NCBI GenBank assembly: GCA_021731365.1
Contig: JAKFXL010000011.1
Coordinates: forward strand, 1-64,000
Direction of reading: 5' to 3'
Source of the DNA: Gammaproteobacteria bacterium
GTDB taxonomy: Bacteria; Pseudomonadota; Gammaproteobacteria; Tenderiales; Tenderiaceae
DNA length: 64,000 bases
Position 1 is the stretch's first letter. Every line of letters starts with the position of its first letter. The translations under genes and the position numbers were made by a program. This document shows, piece by piece, positions 1-9,296 of the stretch. The notes under the pieces are model-generated. The model was not told where the DNA came from. It saw only the letters and a list, made by a program, of their open reading frames with translations, and searched no databases.

Positions 1-81
1 CATTAGCGCAGGCCCTGGCCCCCACAACACCCCCGCGAGAGCCGCGATGAACACGATCAGAACAACTGTCAGCAGCGACAT
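1..81 (-). CDS. N-terminus of a membrane protein, cut by window edge
   Basis: Reading leftward from an ATG at 81, 27 codons stay open to the window edge. They encode a hydrophobic stretch beginning MSLLTVVLIVFIAAL, which looks like a first transmembrane helix or signal anchor. The bases just upstream on this strand, AAGAGGGTGACGGA, give a good Shine-Dalgarno at normal spacing, which supports the start. The family cannot be named from 27 residues. It is transcribed divergently from the helicase gene at 360. Confidence 0.55.
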   Translation of the reverse strand, partial: MSLLTVVLIVFIAALAGVLWGPGPALM

Positions 82-359
82 TCCGTCACCCTCTTGAATG
101 GCACGTGTGGGCCAATATTGATCTCAAAGACATACAAATACCCAGGCACCTTCACTGGGGTGCGTAATACGGATGGCGAGGCTAGCCCCGCAACATCACG
201 CCAAAAACAGGGCATCCATTCTAACGCATTGCCGTGGCTCTGCCGCTGTCGAACAATCCGCGTGATAGGCGTGAGACGACAAGATAGATAATATTGCCGT
301 TGCATTTCACCATTCAGCGGCTAAGCTATGCCGTTATCCTTAGATGAGCTATCTGGACC

Positions 360-3300
360 GTGAAACACCTCAAAAACAGCGACATTCGCCACCACATCAG
401 CAAACAAAGCTACGCTCGTGGCAAGGCCTATTACGACGATCAGCGCGTCACCACACTCAATATCGACAATGAAACGGATGATCTGGTTGAGCTGAGCGCA
501 ACGGTGCGCGGCAGTGGCAACGCCCATTACCGGCAGCAGATCGAAATCAGCTGGGAGGCCGATGACGTCACCATCAATGGCGACTGTGACTGCCCGGTGG
601 GTTATAACTGCAAACATGTGGCGGCTGCGTGCTTGAAATATCTGGCGCAGTTTCACCTCTCAACGCCAAGCACCACAGCAAAAAATGAGAGCACCGCCTG
701 CCTCACCTGGCTCGATGAGTTCAGCGCACCAGCCGCCGCCGAGTCGCAGCAGAACAGCGCCGCCAAAGAGCAGCTCTTCTACATACTCAAACCAACGACG
801 CAGGCAGGCAGACTCCAGGTCACTTTTCATACAGCGCGGCTGTTAAAAAAGGGCGACCTGAGCAAACCACGCAGCACACATCTGCACAACATCAATGACA
901 GCTATCATCCAGCCCCCTATGTTCAACCGCTTGATCGGGAGATCGGCAAACTACTGCGCGCCAATAACGACAGCTGGCACGTTGTCTGGCTGCATGGTGA
1001 ACTCGGTTTTCTCGCCTTGATTAAAATGGTGCAGAGCGGCCGCTGCCACTGGCTCGATCTGGAGTCAGCCGCGCTGCACCCCGGCGAAGAGCGCGAGCTG
1101 GCATTGCAGTGGCAAGAAGATACCAAGGGTAACAACAGACTCAAGGTCGAGATCCTGCCCGAAGGTCAACTGCTGCTCACCACACCCGCACTCTATCTTT
1201 CAAACAAAACGAATAACATCGGCCCGGTGGTCAACGCCCCCTACTCCCAGGCCCAATTGGAGAAGCTGCTAAACGCCCCCGCAGTTCCGGCACAACTGGT
1301 CACCAAATTCAGCCAGAAGCTGGTGCGCAAGATTGCACCCACACTGCTGCCACCACCACAGCAGGTAGAGAGCGAAGAGATCAACGGCGAGCAGCCCATC
1401 CCCTGCCTGCAACTCTCGGCACGCGAACGTGAAGGTCATCTCTACCATCTCCTGCGCTTGCGCTACCGCTACGCCATGCACGAGATCATGGCCTCGCCGC
1501 AAGAGGCAACCGCGCTGCTTGAGATCAACAACAAGCTCATCCGCATCGAACGTGATATCGAAGCCGAAACTGCCGTCTTTGATGAGATCGAGGCGTTAGG
1601 CTTTGAACCACTGCTCGACCAGAACCAGCACGACATCATCTTTCTCAGCATGAACAACGCCAGCCCGGTGGAGGGTGTGGTGCGCTGGCACCACTTTCTT
1701 ACCGAGATAATCCCGACACTCCAGCAACGCGGCTGGCAGGTGGCATTCGACAGTAGCTTTCAGATGCATTTCCATCATGCCCAGCACTGGCAGGCCGAGA
1801 TTGAAGAGGATGGCAACGACTGGTTTGGGCTACGCTTTGATGTTGAGGTAGAAGGCCAGCCCATCGCACTGCTGCCACTGGTGGCACAGGCGCTGGAACA
1901 CTACCCGCCGAACCAGCTGCCCGACACCCTCACCCTCCACCTGGGCGGCGCACAATATCTCAACGTCGCCCGTGAACAGATCGAACCGATCATCACCACG
2001 CTCTATGAACTCTATGATCGCGACACCCTGCAAGCCGACGGTTCGCTGCGGCTGTCGCGTTACGATGCGGCACGCCTGACCGAACTGGAACAAACCACCG
2101 ACCTGCAATGGCGCGGCGGCGCAGCACTGCGCAAACTCGGGCAACAGCTCAAAGAATTTGCCGGCATCAAAAAGGTCGCACCGCCCACCGGACTAAACGC
2201 CACCCTGCGCCACTATCAGCAACAGGGACTCAACTGGCTACAGTTCCTGCGTGAATATGGTTTTGGCGCCATCCTCGCCGACGACATGGGGCTAGGCAAA
2301 ACGGTACAGACACTTGCCCATCTACTGTTAGAAAAAGAGCAAGGCCGCATTACCAAACCAGTGCTGATCATCGCCCCCACCAGCCTGATGAGCAACTGGC
2401 ACCGCGAAGCGCAACAGTTTGCACCGGCACTCACGGTGCTAGTGTTGCAAGGACCAGAGCGCCATCAACTTTTCGATCAGATCACCAGTCACGACATCGT
2501 ACTAAGTACCTACCCGCTACTGCCACGCGATGAAGAGCAACTGCTGGCCCACCACTACCACGCCCTGATTCTCGACGAGGCGCAGGTGATCAAAAACCCC
2601 AAGGCCAAGGCATCGCAGATCGTGCGCTTGATCAGGGCCGATCAACGCCTCTGCCTCACCGGCACACCGATGGAGAACCACCTGGGTGAACTCTGGGCGC
2701 TGTTCGATTTTCTGATGCCCGGTTTTCTCGGTGATGCCAAACAGTTCAACACCCTCTTCCGCGTCCCGATCGAAAATCATGGCGATGGCGAACGCCGCCA
2801 GCGACTGGTACAACGCATCGCCCCCTTCATGCTGCGCCGTACCAAAGATGAAGTAGTCAAAGAGCTGCCGGCAAAGACCGAGATCATCCGCAGCGTCACC
2901 CTCGGTAAAAAACAGGCCGCACTCTACGAAAGCATCCGCCTCTCCATGGAAGACAAGGTACGCCACGCCATCGCCAGCAAAGGGCTGGCGCGCAGCCACA
3001 TCACCATCCTCGATGCGTTATTGAAACTACGCCAGGCCTGTTGTGATCCACGCCTGCTACCACTGGCGCAAGCACAAAAGGTTAACGAATCGGCCAAGCT
3101 CGAACTGCTGATGCAAATGGTGCCAGAGATGGTCGAAGAGGGACGCCGCATCCTGCTCTTCTCCCAGTTCACAAAAATGCTCGGCCTGATCGAAAGTGAA
3201 CTCAGCAAACACAACATCCCCTACACCAAACTCACCGGCCAGACCCGCAACCGCGATGAAGCAATCGAACGTTTCAAGAGCGGCGAAGTGCAAGTCTTTC

Positions 3301-3602
3301 TGATTAGCCTAAAAGCCGGCGGCGTCGGCCTCAACCTCACAGAAGCCGACACCGTCATCCACTACGACCCCTGGTGGAACCCAGCAGTAGAACGCCAAGC
3401 CACCGACCGTGCCCACCGCATCGGCCAACAGAAGGCAGTGTTTGTTTATAAACTGGTCACCGAAAACAGCGTCGAAGAGAAGATCGTCGCCATGCAGGCA
3501 AGAAAGCAGGCGCTGGCACAAGGTGTTTACAACAAGACAGAACAGGGCGAAGAGCTGACACTCACTGCCACTGATATGGAGCAGCTGTTTGCGCCGCTTT
3601 AG
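360..3602 (+). CDS. SWIM zinc-finger SNF2-family helicase
   Basis: A 1080-residue DNA-dependent ATPase of the SNF2/Swi2 superfamily, likely a DNA translocase or remodeller acting on chromosomal DNA. An N-terminal SWIM zinc finger is seen near residues 76-90 (CDCPVGYNCKH). A long middle region follows. The helicase core has Walker A DDMGLGKT near residue 643, motif II DEAQ near 739, motif III LTGTPMENHLGELW, and the C-terminal signature HRIGQ near 1020. The start is GTG, chosen because no earlier start is in frame and the SWIM region needs this length; the Shine-Dalgarno is weak. The gene stands alone. This architecture is known from bacterial SNF2 proteins of uncertain role in repair or transcription. 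Confidence 0.9.
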   Translation: MKHLKNSDIRHHISKQSYARGKAYYDDQRVTTLNIDNETDDLVELSATVRGSGNAHYRQQIEISWEADDVTINGDCDCPVGYNCKHVAAACLKYLAQFHLSTPSTTAKNESTACLTWLDEFSAPAAAESQQNSAAKEQLFYILKPTTQAGRLQVTFHTARLLKKGDLSKPRSTHLHNINDSYHPAPYVQPLDREIGKLLRANNDSWHVVWLHGELGFLALIKMVQSGRCHWLDLESAALHPGEERELALQWQEDTKGNNRLKVEILPEGQLLLTTPALYLSNKTNNIGPVVNAPYSQAQLEKLLNAPAVPAQLVTKFSQKLVRKIAPTLLPPPQQVESEEINGEQPIPCLQLSAREREGHLYHLLRLRYRYAMHEIMASPQEATALLEINNKLIRIERDIEAETAVFDEIEALGFEPLLDQNQHDIIFLSMNNASPVEGVVRWHHFLTEIIPTLQQRGWQVAFDSSFQMHFHHAQHWQAEIEEDGNDWFGLRFDVEVEGQPIALLPLVAQALEHYPPNQLPDTLTLHLGGAQYLNVAREQIEPIITTLYELYDRDTLQADGSLRLSRYDAARLTELEQTTDLQWRGGAALRKLGQQLKEFAGIKKVAPPTGLNATLRHYQQQGLNWLQFLREYGFGAILADDMGLGKTVQTLAHLLLEKEQGRITKPVLIIAPTSLMSNWHREAQQFAPALTVLVLQGPERHQLFDQITSHDIVLSTYPLLPRDEEQLLAHHYHALILDEAQVIKNPKAKASQIVRLIRADQRLCLTGTPMENHLGELWALFDFLMPGFLGDAKQFNTLFRVPIENHGDGERRQRLVQRIAPFMLRRTKDEVVKELPAKTEIIRSVTLGKKQAALYESIRLSMEDKVRHAIASKGLARSHITILDALLKLRQACCDPRLLPLAQAQKVNESAKLELLMQMVPEMVEEGRRILLFSQFTKMLGLIESELSKHNIPYTKLTGQTRNRDEAIERFKSGEVQVFLISLKAGGVGLNLTEADTVIHYDPWWNPAVERQATDRAHRIGQQKAVFVYKLVTENSVEEKIVAMQARKQALAQGVYNKTEQGEELTLTATDMEQLFAPL

Positions 3603-3631
3603 AGAAACGATCCGGGATTGCACCGGCTACT

Positions 3632-3760
3632 TATTACAAATTACAAACGACTGGCCATAAGCGGACATTCGAGTTTAATGTAGCCTGGATGGAACGAAGT
3701 GGAATCCGGGAATAGTGAGAACCCCGGATTGCGCTATCGCTGCATCTAGGCTGCTCGCTA
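3632..3760. repeat. Left copy of direct repeat flanking the AAA/HNH island
   Basis: The segment holds TTACAAATTACAAACGA, then AGTTTAATGTAGCCTGGATG, GAACGAAGTGGAATCCGGG and a complementary CCCCGGATT, so it can form a hairpin. The same order of blocks appears at 6726-6860 with many substitutions. The two copies lie in the same orientation on either side of the HNH/ATPase gene pair. The GTAGCCTGGAT-type palindrome resembles dispersed REP-like repeats of proteobacteria. Confidence 0.6.
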
Positions 3761-3765
3761 TAATT

Positions 3766-4626
3766 TCATGTTTCCAAAAAACCACCATCGCAAAACCAAT
3801 CGCTTTCTATGGCAGCCCTATACATAGCGGCTGTCCACGAGTTTTTATGCTCGACCTCAATGCTATAAAGTTCTTCGTGTAAATGTGCACGGACAGCGCT
3901 CACTCCACCTTTTTGATGCAGCATCTCTAGACGGGCACGAATCTCCGAAAGTCGGCTGCCAGCATTTGAGGTGAACAACACTGGAAGGTTGAGTTTCTTC
4001 AAATGCGCCGCCACTCGTGCCTTCGCTGATGGCATCCAATGGTCGGGCGGCGAGGAAAAATAACGGAATCCGGCTGGGATATCAGGCACCACTTCGGCTG
4101 CGAGCCATGCCTCATTGTCCATGTCATCAAAATAGGGATGGAGAAGCTGACCTCCCTCTGTCGTAGGGTAGTATTCGGATTTTTCCCCTTGGCACCAGTT
4201 GCAGGCCGGAACCAGATTGTTGGGCGTCACGGAATAGACCGGAAAATGAGTCTTAGGCAGGTAGTGATCAAGCGTGTTTACCGTCCCAATGCCACACAGC
4301 GGGCATCGGCCATGCAGAGGCGCCGACATGATTCGGTCGTAAGTGGGGCGTCCCTTCGACGACTTGGGCACCATCCGGAGCGTATAAATCTTCACCATTT
4401 CGCCACATGAAACGGCTCCTACATGATTGTGAGGTTGCTTTCGGTAGAGCTGCATGCCTGCTGCCTTGGCATCGTAATCAGCAGCCTCAGTTTCCACATC
4501 CGGTCGGATGGCCCGTAACTGTGCTCGCAGATCAGGTTTCTTCACCATGGAAACACAGGTCTCGAAGACATCGCCGGCGGCGAATACCTGCGCATTTTCA
4601 TCTGTTGGTGGTGGCAGATATCTCAT
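3766..4626 (-). CDS. HNH endonuclease, PtuB-like partner of the AAA ATPase
   Basis: A 286-residue protein with a zinc-type HNH nuclease core. CPLCG at 108-112 and CNWC at 142-145 form the likely structural zinc site. LDHYLPK at 119-125 gives the metal-activating His, and PNNLVP supplies the conserved Asn. It begins 9 bases after the end of the upstream ATPase gene on the same strand, so the two are probably cotranscribed and made together. An ATPase gene followed by an HNH gene is the architecture of Septu (PtuA-PtuB) anti-phage systems. That role is inferred from order and motifs; a stand-alone HNH protein of other function remains possible. Confidence 0.75.
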   Translation of the reverse strand: MRYLPPPTDENAQVFAAGDVFETCVSMVKKPDLRAQLRAIRPDVETEAADYDAKAAGMQLYRKQPHNHVGAVSCGEMVKIYTLRMVPKSSKGRPTYDRIMSAPLHGRCPLCGIGTVNTLDHYLPKTHFPVYSVTPNNLVPACNWCQGEKSEYYPTTEGGQLLHPYFDDMDNEAWLAAEVVPDIPAGFRYFSSPPDHWMPSAKARVAAHLKKLNLPVLFTSNAGSRLSEIRARLEMLHQKGGVSAVRAHLHEELYSIEVEHKNSWTAAMYRAAIESDWFCDGGFLET

Positions 4627-4635
4627 TAACTGTGA

Positions 4636-6222
4636 TTACTCCTCATCGTATAGAAACATGCCCCTCAGGACAGCCCTACCCTCAGCACCAAGCTTACCAT
4701 CCAGTTGATCAAGCGCATCCTCGTAACTGGCAAATTTCTGCCTCAAATCACCCAGAATATGGTGGTAACCTGATTGTGAGAGTTCCAATTTAAACACTTC
4801 CCGACTCAGGATGCCCACGCTCTCGGCAAATGTTTCAATGGTAGGTCGTTCCGCCTTTGAGGCGGTCAGGGTACGATCGAGTATCCATACGCAAGACATC
4901 GGAACCTCCTGAAGAATCACGGGTGAATGGGTCGCCACAATCGCGACTCCATTACGTTTCACCATCAACTCGGATATTGCGCGCGTCATTGCCGATAACA
5001 GTGGAGGATGAAGGTGGGCCTCTGGCTCATCGATCAGAGCGAGCGTTCTTTCTTCAACCTTTTCAACGAGCCGAGTTAGCGTAAGGAGGACAATCTTATG
5101 TCCCGAACTTAGAGCCTTGAAGGTTTTCAAGACTACTTCTTGTTCTTTCTTCTTGGAAAGGTCCACCTCGATCATCGTGGTCAATTGGGCCGCTCTGAAC
5201 ACCGGGTCAGACTGAAGGGTAGTAATCACATTTACCCATCTCCTTCGTCGTGTTCCAATGCGACACTCCTTCAAACTGTCCACGAACTCGCTAGCGAGCA
5301 TGTTAGGGGACTTAGGTTTGATTGACGCCGTTGGTGATCCACTGGTCCAACCGCGTAACCCAATGTAAGAAAACCCAAGGGAATCAGGCCCTGGATTACG
5401 GTCAGGCAGCAGATCTTCTTCATCAAAAGCGCTAAACGAAACCGCAACCACGTTGGCAAAAGTCCCACTATGTCTTCCAAGTTCATTTAATTCGAACTTG
5501 CCAGACTGCTTCGCAGAGGCATCCTTAGCGACCAGCGCCTTCGTCATCAAGGAAAGTAATCGCGTCTTCCCGACCCCATTCCGGCCAATGAGAACATGGA
5601 CATTTGTTGGAATCGGAGACTCAGGGTCAACACTGAAAACCAACGTGAAGGGCGGCGCACCATCACCCAGACGTTTTGGAGGAGAATAAGCGAAATCATA
5701 ACGTGTCACGCGCGCATCGCCATGCGCCATCCGGCGGAATTGTCCGTCGACTGTGCTCCGGGTTACGGAACGTAGCAACGACTCCCCCATTACATCTTCA
5801 CCACTTGCCCATTCCCAGCGCTCCTTGTCCCAGGCCACGTCACGCAGGCAAGTAAGAACCTGTTCGCGGACTGTGTCACCAAGGGCACCAAGGTTTGCGT
5901 AGTACTCCTCGTCTTGCCCGACCGAAAAAAACTCATCGTCCAATTGCCCGAAGGTGGATGGAACGTTCGGCTTGCGATGACCGGGGGGAAGCTCTGCGGA
6001 CCCTCCATGGGGCTTTAACCCGCGCTGCCCAATCTTTAAATGACCAATGCTGTGCTGTTCTCCGTCTTGGTCAACTACCGTTAGGTAAAATTGGGTGCGG
6101 TATTTCCCCCAATCGTCCCAATAGTCGATGTTCAGATATGCTGACCATCCGTTGGCATTAGATGGAACACTGGTGTTTGGGTCAATGATGTGGAATAGAA
6201 TGGGTTGAGGCTTATCTATCAT
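4636..6222 (-). CDS. AAA (SMC/ABC-like) ATPase, PtuA-like
   Basis: A 528-residue ATPase from the ATG at 6222. The frame is open to 6372, but the extra 50 codons read through a REP palindrome (VRLRYANRTYR is encoded by the repeat), so I reject the upstream start. No clear Shine-Dalgarno is seen at either ATG. Walker A GRNGVGKT lies at 213-220; Walker B IDEPEAHLHP, followed by the ATHSP switch, lies around 395-435, as in RecF/OLD-like AAA ATPases. The first 200 residues are an unassigned, probably beta-rich domain. In PtuA-type proteins the ATPase controls the HNH nuclease encoded next, which fits the downstream gene. Function as phage defence is inferred. Confidence 0.75.
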   Translation of the reverse strand: MIDKPQPILFHIIDPNTSVPSNANGWSAYLNIDYWDDWGKYRTQFYLTVVDQDGEQHSIGHLKIGQRGLKPHGGSAELPPGHRKPNVPSTFGQLDDEFFSVGQDEEYYANLGALGDTVREQVLTCLRDVAWDKERWEWASGEDVMGESLLRSVTRSTVDGQFRRMAHGDARVTRYDFAYSPPKRLGDGAPPFTLVFSVDPESPIPTNVHVLIGRNGVGKTRLLSLMTKALVAKDASAKQSGKFELNELGRHSGTFANVVAVSFSAFDEEDLLPDRNPGPDSLGFSYIGLRGWTSGSPTASIKPKSPNMLASEFVDSLKECRIGTRRRRWVNVITTLQSDPVFRAAQLTTMIEVDLSKKKEQEVVLKTFKALSSGHKIVLLTLTRLVEKVEERTLALIDEPEAHLHPPLLSAMTRAISELMVKRNGVAIVATHSPVILQEVPMSCVWILDRTLTASKAERPTIETFAESVGILSREVFKLELSQSGYHHILGDLRQKFASYEDALDQLDGKLGAEGRAVLRGMFLYDEE

Positions 6223-6264
6223 AATTATTACACTGATTCGAGAGTCATAGAATATGCTGAGCCT

Positions 6265-6433
6265 GTAGGTCCGATTAGCGTAGCGTAATCGGACGTATGT
6301 AAAACATGGCTGTTCCCACCTTTTACCGTTACGTAAAACTGGGCTACCCATTAAATTGGAGTGATTGTCCATGGCTGACTATTTAAGGAGATGGTTGGCA
6401 TGCGTCCGATTACGCTACGCTAATCGGACCTAC
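6265..6433. mobile_element. REP-bounded remnant of a RAYT transposase gene
   Basis: Inverted GTAG-type REP palindromes form the ends: GTAGGTCCGATTAGCG at 6265 and its reverse complement ending in CCTAC at 6433. Between them, one plus-strand frame reads FYRYVKLGYPLNW, a stop, then GDGWHASDYATLIGPTS. This matches the C-terminal tail of RAYT (REP-associated tyrosine transposase) proteins and aligns with the two longer copies at 44065 and 45986. The catalytic core is absent. The element sits just upstream of the ATPase start and may shape its promoter region. Confidence 0.7.
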
Positions 6434-6725
6434 GAGCTTCAAAATCCCCTTGATCAATTGTTCACCCTGCCCTTGCTGTTAATGCCACAGGATGAGCTGA
6501 GGTACAAGGCGCATCGTTCGTGCAACACAACTGATGCGCCTCCTACGTCGGCACATCCTATCTCACTACACCGTTGATATTTACTACACGTTGGATTTGA
6601 TTCTGACTGGATTGGTTTTTGATGTTCATGACATGCCCCCATGTATGTGGCTCACTATGACTAGTTGCGGTGTGGTGGTCAACATCAAAAAGGGGATGGA
6701 TAGTAAAAAATATTACTGAATATTT
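6434..6725. other. Intergenic stretch with no convincing gene
   Basis: About 290 bases between the REP element and the right-hand flanking repeat. The only open frames are short, without ribosome sites and without recognisable composition. I see no RNA gene or clear terminator. Confidence 0.5.
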
Positions 6726-6860
6726 GTTACAGATCACAAACGATCTGAGTCAGTCAGGATTTAACCTCCGCGTTTAATATAGCCTGGATGGTACGAAGTA
6801 AAATCCGGGTTAGGGGTAATGCTTCCCCGGATCTCGTTTCACGCCATCCAAACTACACGC
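6726..6860. repeat. Right copy of direct repeat flanking the AAA/HNH island
   Basis: GTTACAGATCACAAACGA, then GTTTAATATAGCCTGGATG, GTACGAAGTAAAATCCGGG and CCCCGGAT follow in the same order and orientation as at 3632-3760. The copies differ at many positions and in spacer length, so they are old. They bracket the nuclease/ATPase pair. Confidence 0.6.
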
Positions 6861-6885
6861 TACTGAAACAATGGTCCGGGTGCGC

Positions 6886-7293
6886 CTAAAGGGTGCAAAC
6901 CCCATCCAGAAAACTTTCCATATCGTAATTAAATGGCAGCCCCGGCAACTTGCCGAACAGCCTGATCTCGACGTTTAGTACGGCCTCAACATCGGCAGGT
7001 AACTGGGTTGGGAATTCAATCAGCTGCCAGGTGTTACTGGCGATTTCGTGGAAGACGGGATTGTTGTTATCTCTCTGCAACAGATGCACCACGCTGCCAT
7101 CGGTTTTTCTCACCTTGATCAGGGGCTGCACATAAAGTCCTACGGCTTCGCTCAAAAAACGCAGGCTTACGCCCTGCATGTTTTGCCATTCGGGCCGGTT
7201 TTGCAGATCGGGGGGGAGATAACTGATACGCCAGAAATCGGTCTGATACAAATCGGGGTTAATAGGGATGTCTCGGGAGTAGATTGTATACAC
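6886..7293 (-). CDS. Hypothetical protein, probably an N-terminally truncated fragment
   Basis: A 135-residue frame with balanced, protein-like composition (for example PDLYQTDFWRISYLPPDL) and no motif I recognise. Its only usual start is a GTG at 7293. The frame stays open upstream for eleven more codons without ATG, GTG or TTG, and no well-spaced Shine-Dalgarno is present, so the true N-terminus may be missing. Its 5' end meets the broken 5' end of the MazF-like frame on the other strand, which suggests a recombination junction near 7285-7325. Function unknown; the text reads more like the tail of a larger exported protein than a complete small one. Confidence 0.45.
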   Translation of the reverse strand: MYTIYSRDIPINPDLYQTDFWRISYLPPDLQNRPEWQNMQGVSLRFLSEAVGLYVQPLIKVRKTDGSVVHLLQRDNNNPVFHEIASNTWQLIEFPTQLPADVEAVLNVEIRLFGKLPGLPFNYDMESFLDGVCTL

Positions 7294-7577
7294 CTCTGAA
7301 CCGCGAAAATCGCCCAGCGGTGGTGATCAGCTCAGCGGCCTACAATAACGAACGGCCCGACATCATCATCATGGCCGTGACCTCTCAGATCAAAACCACT
7401 CCAATCATCGGCGAGGTGATGATTCAACACTGGCAGGCTGCTGGCTTGCCCAAGCCATCCGTCATCAAACCGGTGATGACAACCATTGAGAAACTGTTAA
7501 TCCTTCAGACCATTGGACGGCTAAGTGATGAAGATCTACAAGGGTTAAAAGAGAGTTTGACGGAGATTTTAGGGTGA
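7284..7577 (+). pseudogene. MazF/PemK-family toxin, N-terminally truncated
   Basis: The frame encodes the body of a type II toxin endoribonuclease of the MazF/PemK family. NRPAVVISSAAYNNERPD aligns with the RPAVV strand carrying the catalytic Arg, IIIMAVTSQ with the strand carrying the catalytic Thr, and IQHWQAAGLPKPSVIKP with the usual C-terminal half. The first beta strand (the GDIxxVxFP block, about 20 residues) is missing. Upstream the frame hits a stop at 7263 with no ATG, GTG or better start than a TTG at 7284. No antitoxin gene is adjacent. I regard it as a decayed toxin; translation from TTG would give a protein lacking part of the fold. Confidence 0.65.
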
Positions 7578-7833
7578 ACAGCCAAATGACCCACCAGGTT
7601 TTGGTGGTTACTCGTAGAAACCGCCTGTAGGAATACATAGCCCAGTGGAGTGGCCACCTTACCAAGATCGTTGGTACGTGGTGCCGTTGTGGTGTTGAGA
7701 AGAGTGGTGGGAGATTTTTTTGGTTGCACTGGCGTTGCCCCCTGCCCTGGCCGACACCGGTTTACCGACTCGCTGGGCGGAAAGGCTGTACAATTCAGCC
7801 TCTATTTCCGACTGTTGCCAGCGCCACTGAGTA

Positions 7834-9102
7834 TTGATGATGATTTTTTCCTCCCTAGATTTAGCCCCTGAGATTCAAAAAGCCCTTGATGCCTGTGGTT
7901 ATCAGCAGATGACTCCGATACAGGAGCAGGCGATTATCCCGGCGCGGCGTGGAAAGGATCTGCTTGCCAGCGCCCAGACCGGTACCGGTAAAACCGCTGC
8001 GTTTGCCATCCCTATCCTGCAACAGATGTGCGCCCGCCCCAAGGAGACACAGCCCGGCAACGCCCGTGTGCTGGTATTGACTCCGACCCGTGAGCTGGCC
8101 GAGCAGGTGGCGGAGACGATTGCCCGTTACGCCCAATTTTTGCCGCTCTCGGTCGTGGCGCTCTATGGCGGCGTGAAGATGAGTGGTCAGGAGAATAAAC
8201 TTAAGGCGGGGGTGGATATTATCGTTTCGACCCCAGGCCGCCTGCTTGAGCATCTGGTACAGGGCAGCATTAACCTCTCTCAGGTGGAGTTTGTGGTGCT
8301 GGATGAGGCGGACCGGATGCTGGATATGGGTTTTATTGCCGATGTGCAGTCACTGCTGCAAAAAACCAGCAAGCAGCGCCAGACACTGCTCTTCTCCGCC
8401 ACCGTATCGCAACCCATTAAGGTGCTGGCCAACAAGATTCTGAGCCGCCATGAGGTGGTGAGCGTGGCCAAACAGAACGCCATTGCCGAGACGGTGGAGC
8501 ATGTGGTCTACCCGGTAGAGGAGCGCCGCAAAGGTGAGCTGTTTGTGGAGCTGATCAACGCTCAAAACTGGTTTAAGGTGCTGGTTTTTACCAGCACCAA
8601 GGATCAGGCGGACCAGCTGATGTTGAAGCTGAAACATGCGGATATCAAGGCGGCGCTCTGCCACGGTGATAAGAGCCAGGGGTCACGCCGCCGCGCCATT
8701 GCTGATTTTAAAGATGACAAGGTGCAGGTGCTGATTGCAACGGAAGTAGCGGCCCGTGGCCTGGATATTCAGGGGCTGGAGCATGTGGTGAACTACAACC
8801 TCCCCTATCTGGCGGAAGATTATGTCCACCGGGTGGGACGCACTGGCCGCGCCGGTGCCACCGGTCAGGCAATCTCGCTGGTAAGCCGTGAGGAGGAGCG
8901 TGCGCTGGCAGCGATTGAGCGGCTGATTGGTAGCCGTATTAAACGTATCAAGATGGCCGGTTATGAGGTGGGGAGCCGTGAGACGATTATCAAAAATCTG
9001 GCACAGCGCAGCCGCCCACAACGGGCCAACCGGGCCGGCAAAACCCAGATTGTGACAACCAAGGATGGCCAGGGGTATAGCGCTAAAAAACGTAAGCGCT
9101 GA
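7834..9102 (+). CDS. rhlE: DEAD-box RNA helicase, RhlE-type
   Basis: A 422-residue ATP-dependent RNA helicase, expected to act in ribosome assembly or RNA turnover. The order is typical: Q motif GYQQMTPIQEQAI at 20-35, Walker A AQTGTGKT near 50, PTRELAEQ, DEAD near 155, SAT, then the C-terminal domain with ATEVAARGLDIQ and HRVGRTGRAG. The C-terminal extension is short and basic (ending AKKRKR), as in RhlE proteins. Three consecutive ATG codons occur at the start (7834, 7837, 7840) and the ribosome site is weak, so the exact start is open. No partner genes; a MITE-like repeat follows directly. Confidence 0.88.
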   Translation: MMMIFSSLDLAPEIQKALDACGYQQMTPIQEQAIIPARRGKDLLASAQTGTGKTAAFAIPILQQMCARPKETQPGNARVLVLTPTRELAEQVAETIARYAQFLPLSVVALYGGVKMSGQENKLKAGVDIIVSTPGRLLEHLVQGSINLSQVEFVVLDEADRMLDMGFIADVQSLLQKTSKQRQTLLFSATVSQPIKVLANKILSRHEVVSVAKQNAIAETVEHVVYPVEERRKGELFVELINAQNWFKVLVFTSTKDQADQLMLKLKHADIKAALCHGDKSQGSRRRAIADFKDDKVQVLIATEVAARGLDIQGLEHVVNYNLPYLAEDYVHRVGRTGRAGATGQAISLVSREEERALAAIERLIGSRIKRIKMAGYEVGSRETIIKNLAQRSRPQRANRAGKTQIVTTKDGQGYSAKKRKR

Positions 9103-9117
9103 TTTTGTATTGGGTTT

Positions 9118-9280
9118 GGGAGCCTCTGAATAACGCCTCCATACCCAAAACACTGCGTGGGGCAGACGTTTGGTGGTGGGCTTGTCGAACCATGAATGGA
9201 GGGTGTTTAACGATCCATACGTGACATCACCAGCCCTTCGACAGGCTCAGGGCGAACGGGCCTATTCAGAGGTTCTTTAA
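9118..9280. mobile_element. MITE-like repeat, copy A
   Basis: About 163 bases beginning GGGAGCCTCTGAATAAC and ending CTATTCAGAGGTTCTTTAA, which are imperfect terminal inverted repeats. The interior holds CTTGTCGAACCATGAATGGA and CCTTCGACAGGCTCAGGGCG. Copies in the same layout occur at 15101 and, inverted, at 33858. No reading frame for a transposase fits inside, so it would need one in trans. Confidence 0.7.
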
Positions 9281-9296
9281 CACCCGCGCCATGTTT

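Noticed and set aside
69-305. Overlapping 65- and 78-codon frames on both strands before the helicase gene
   Set aside because: No ribosome sites, mutual overlap and low-quality composition; the partial membrane gene at 1-81 explains the start better.
6223-6372. 50-residue N-terminal extension of the AAA ATPase
   Set aside because: It is encoded by a REP palindrome and the transposase remnant, so it is unlikely to be part of the native protein.
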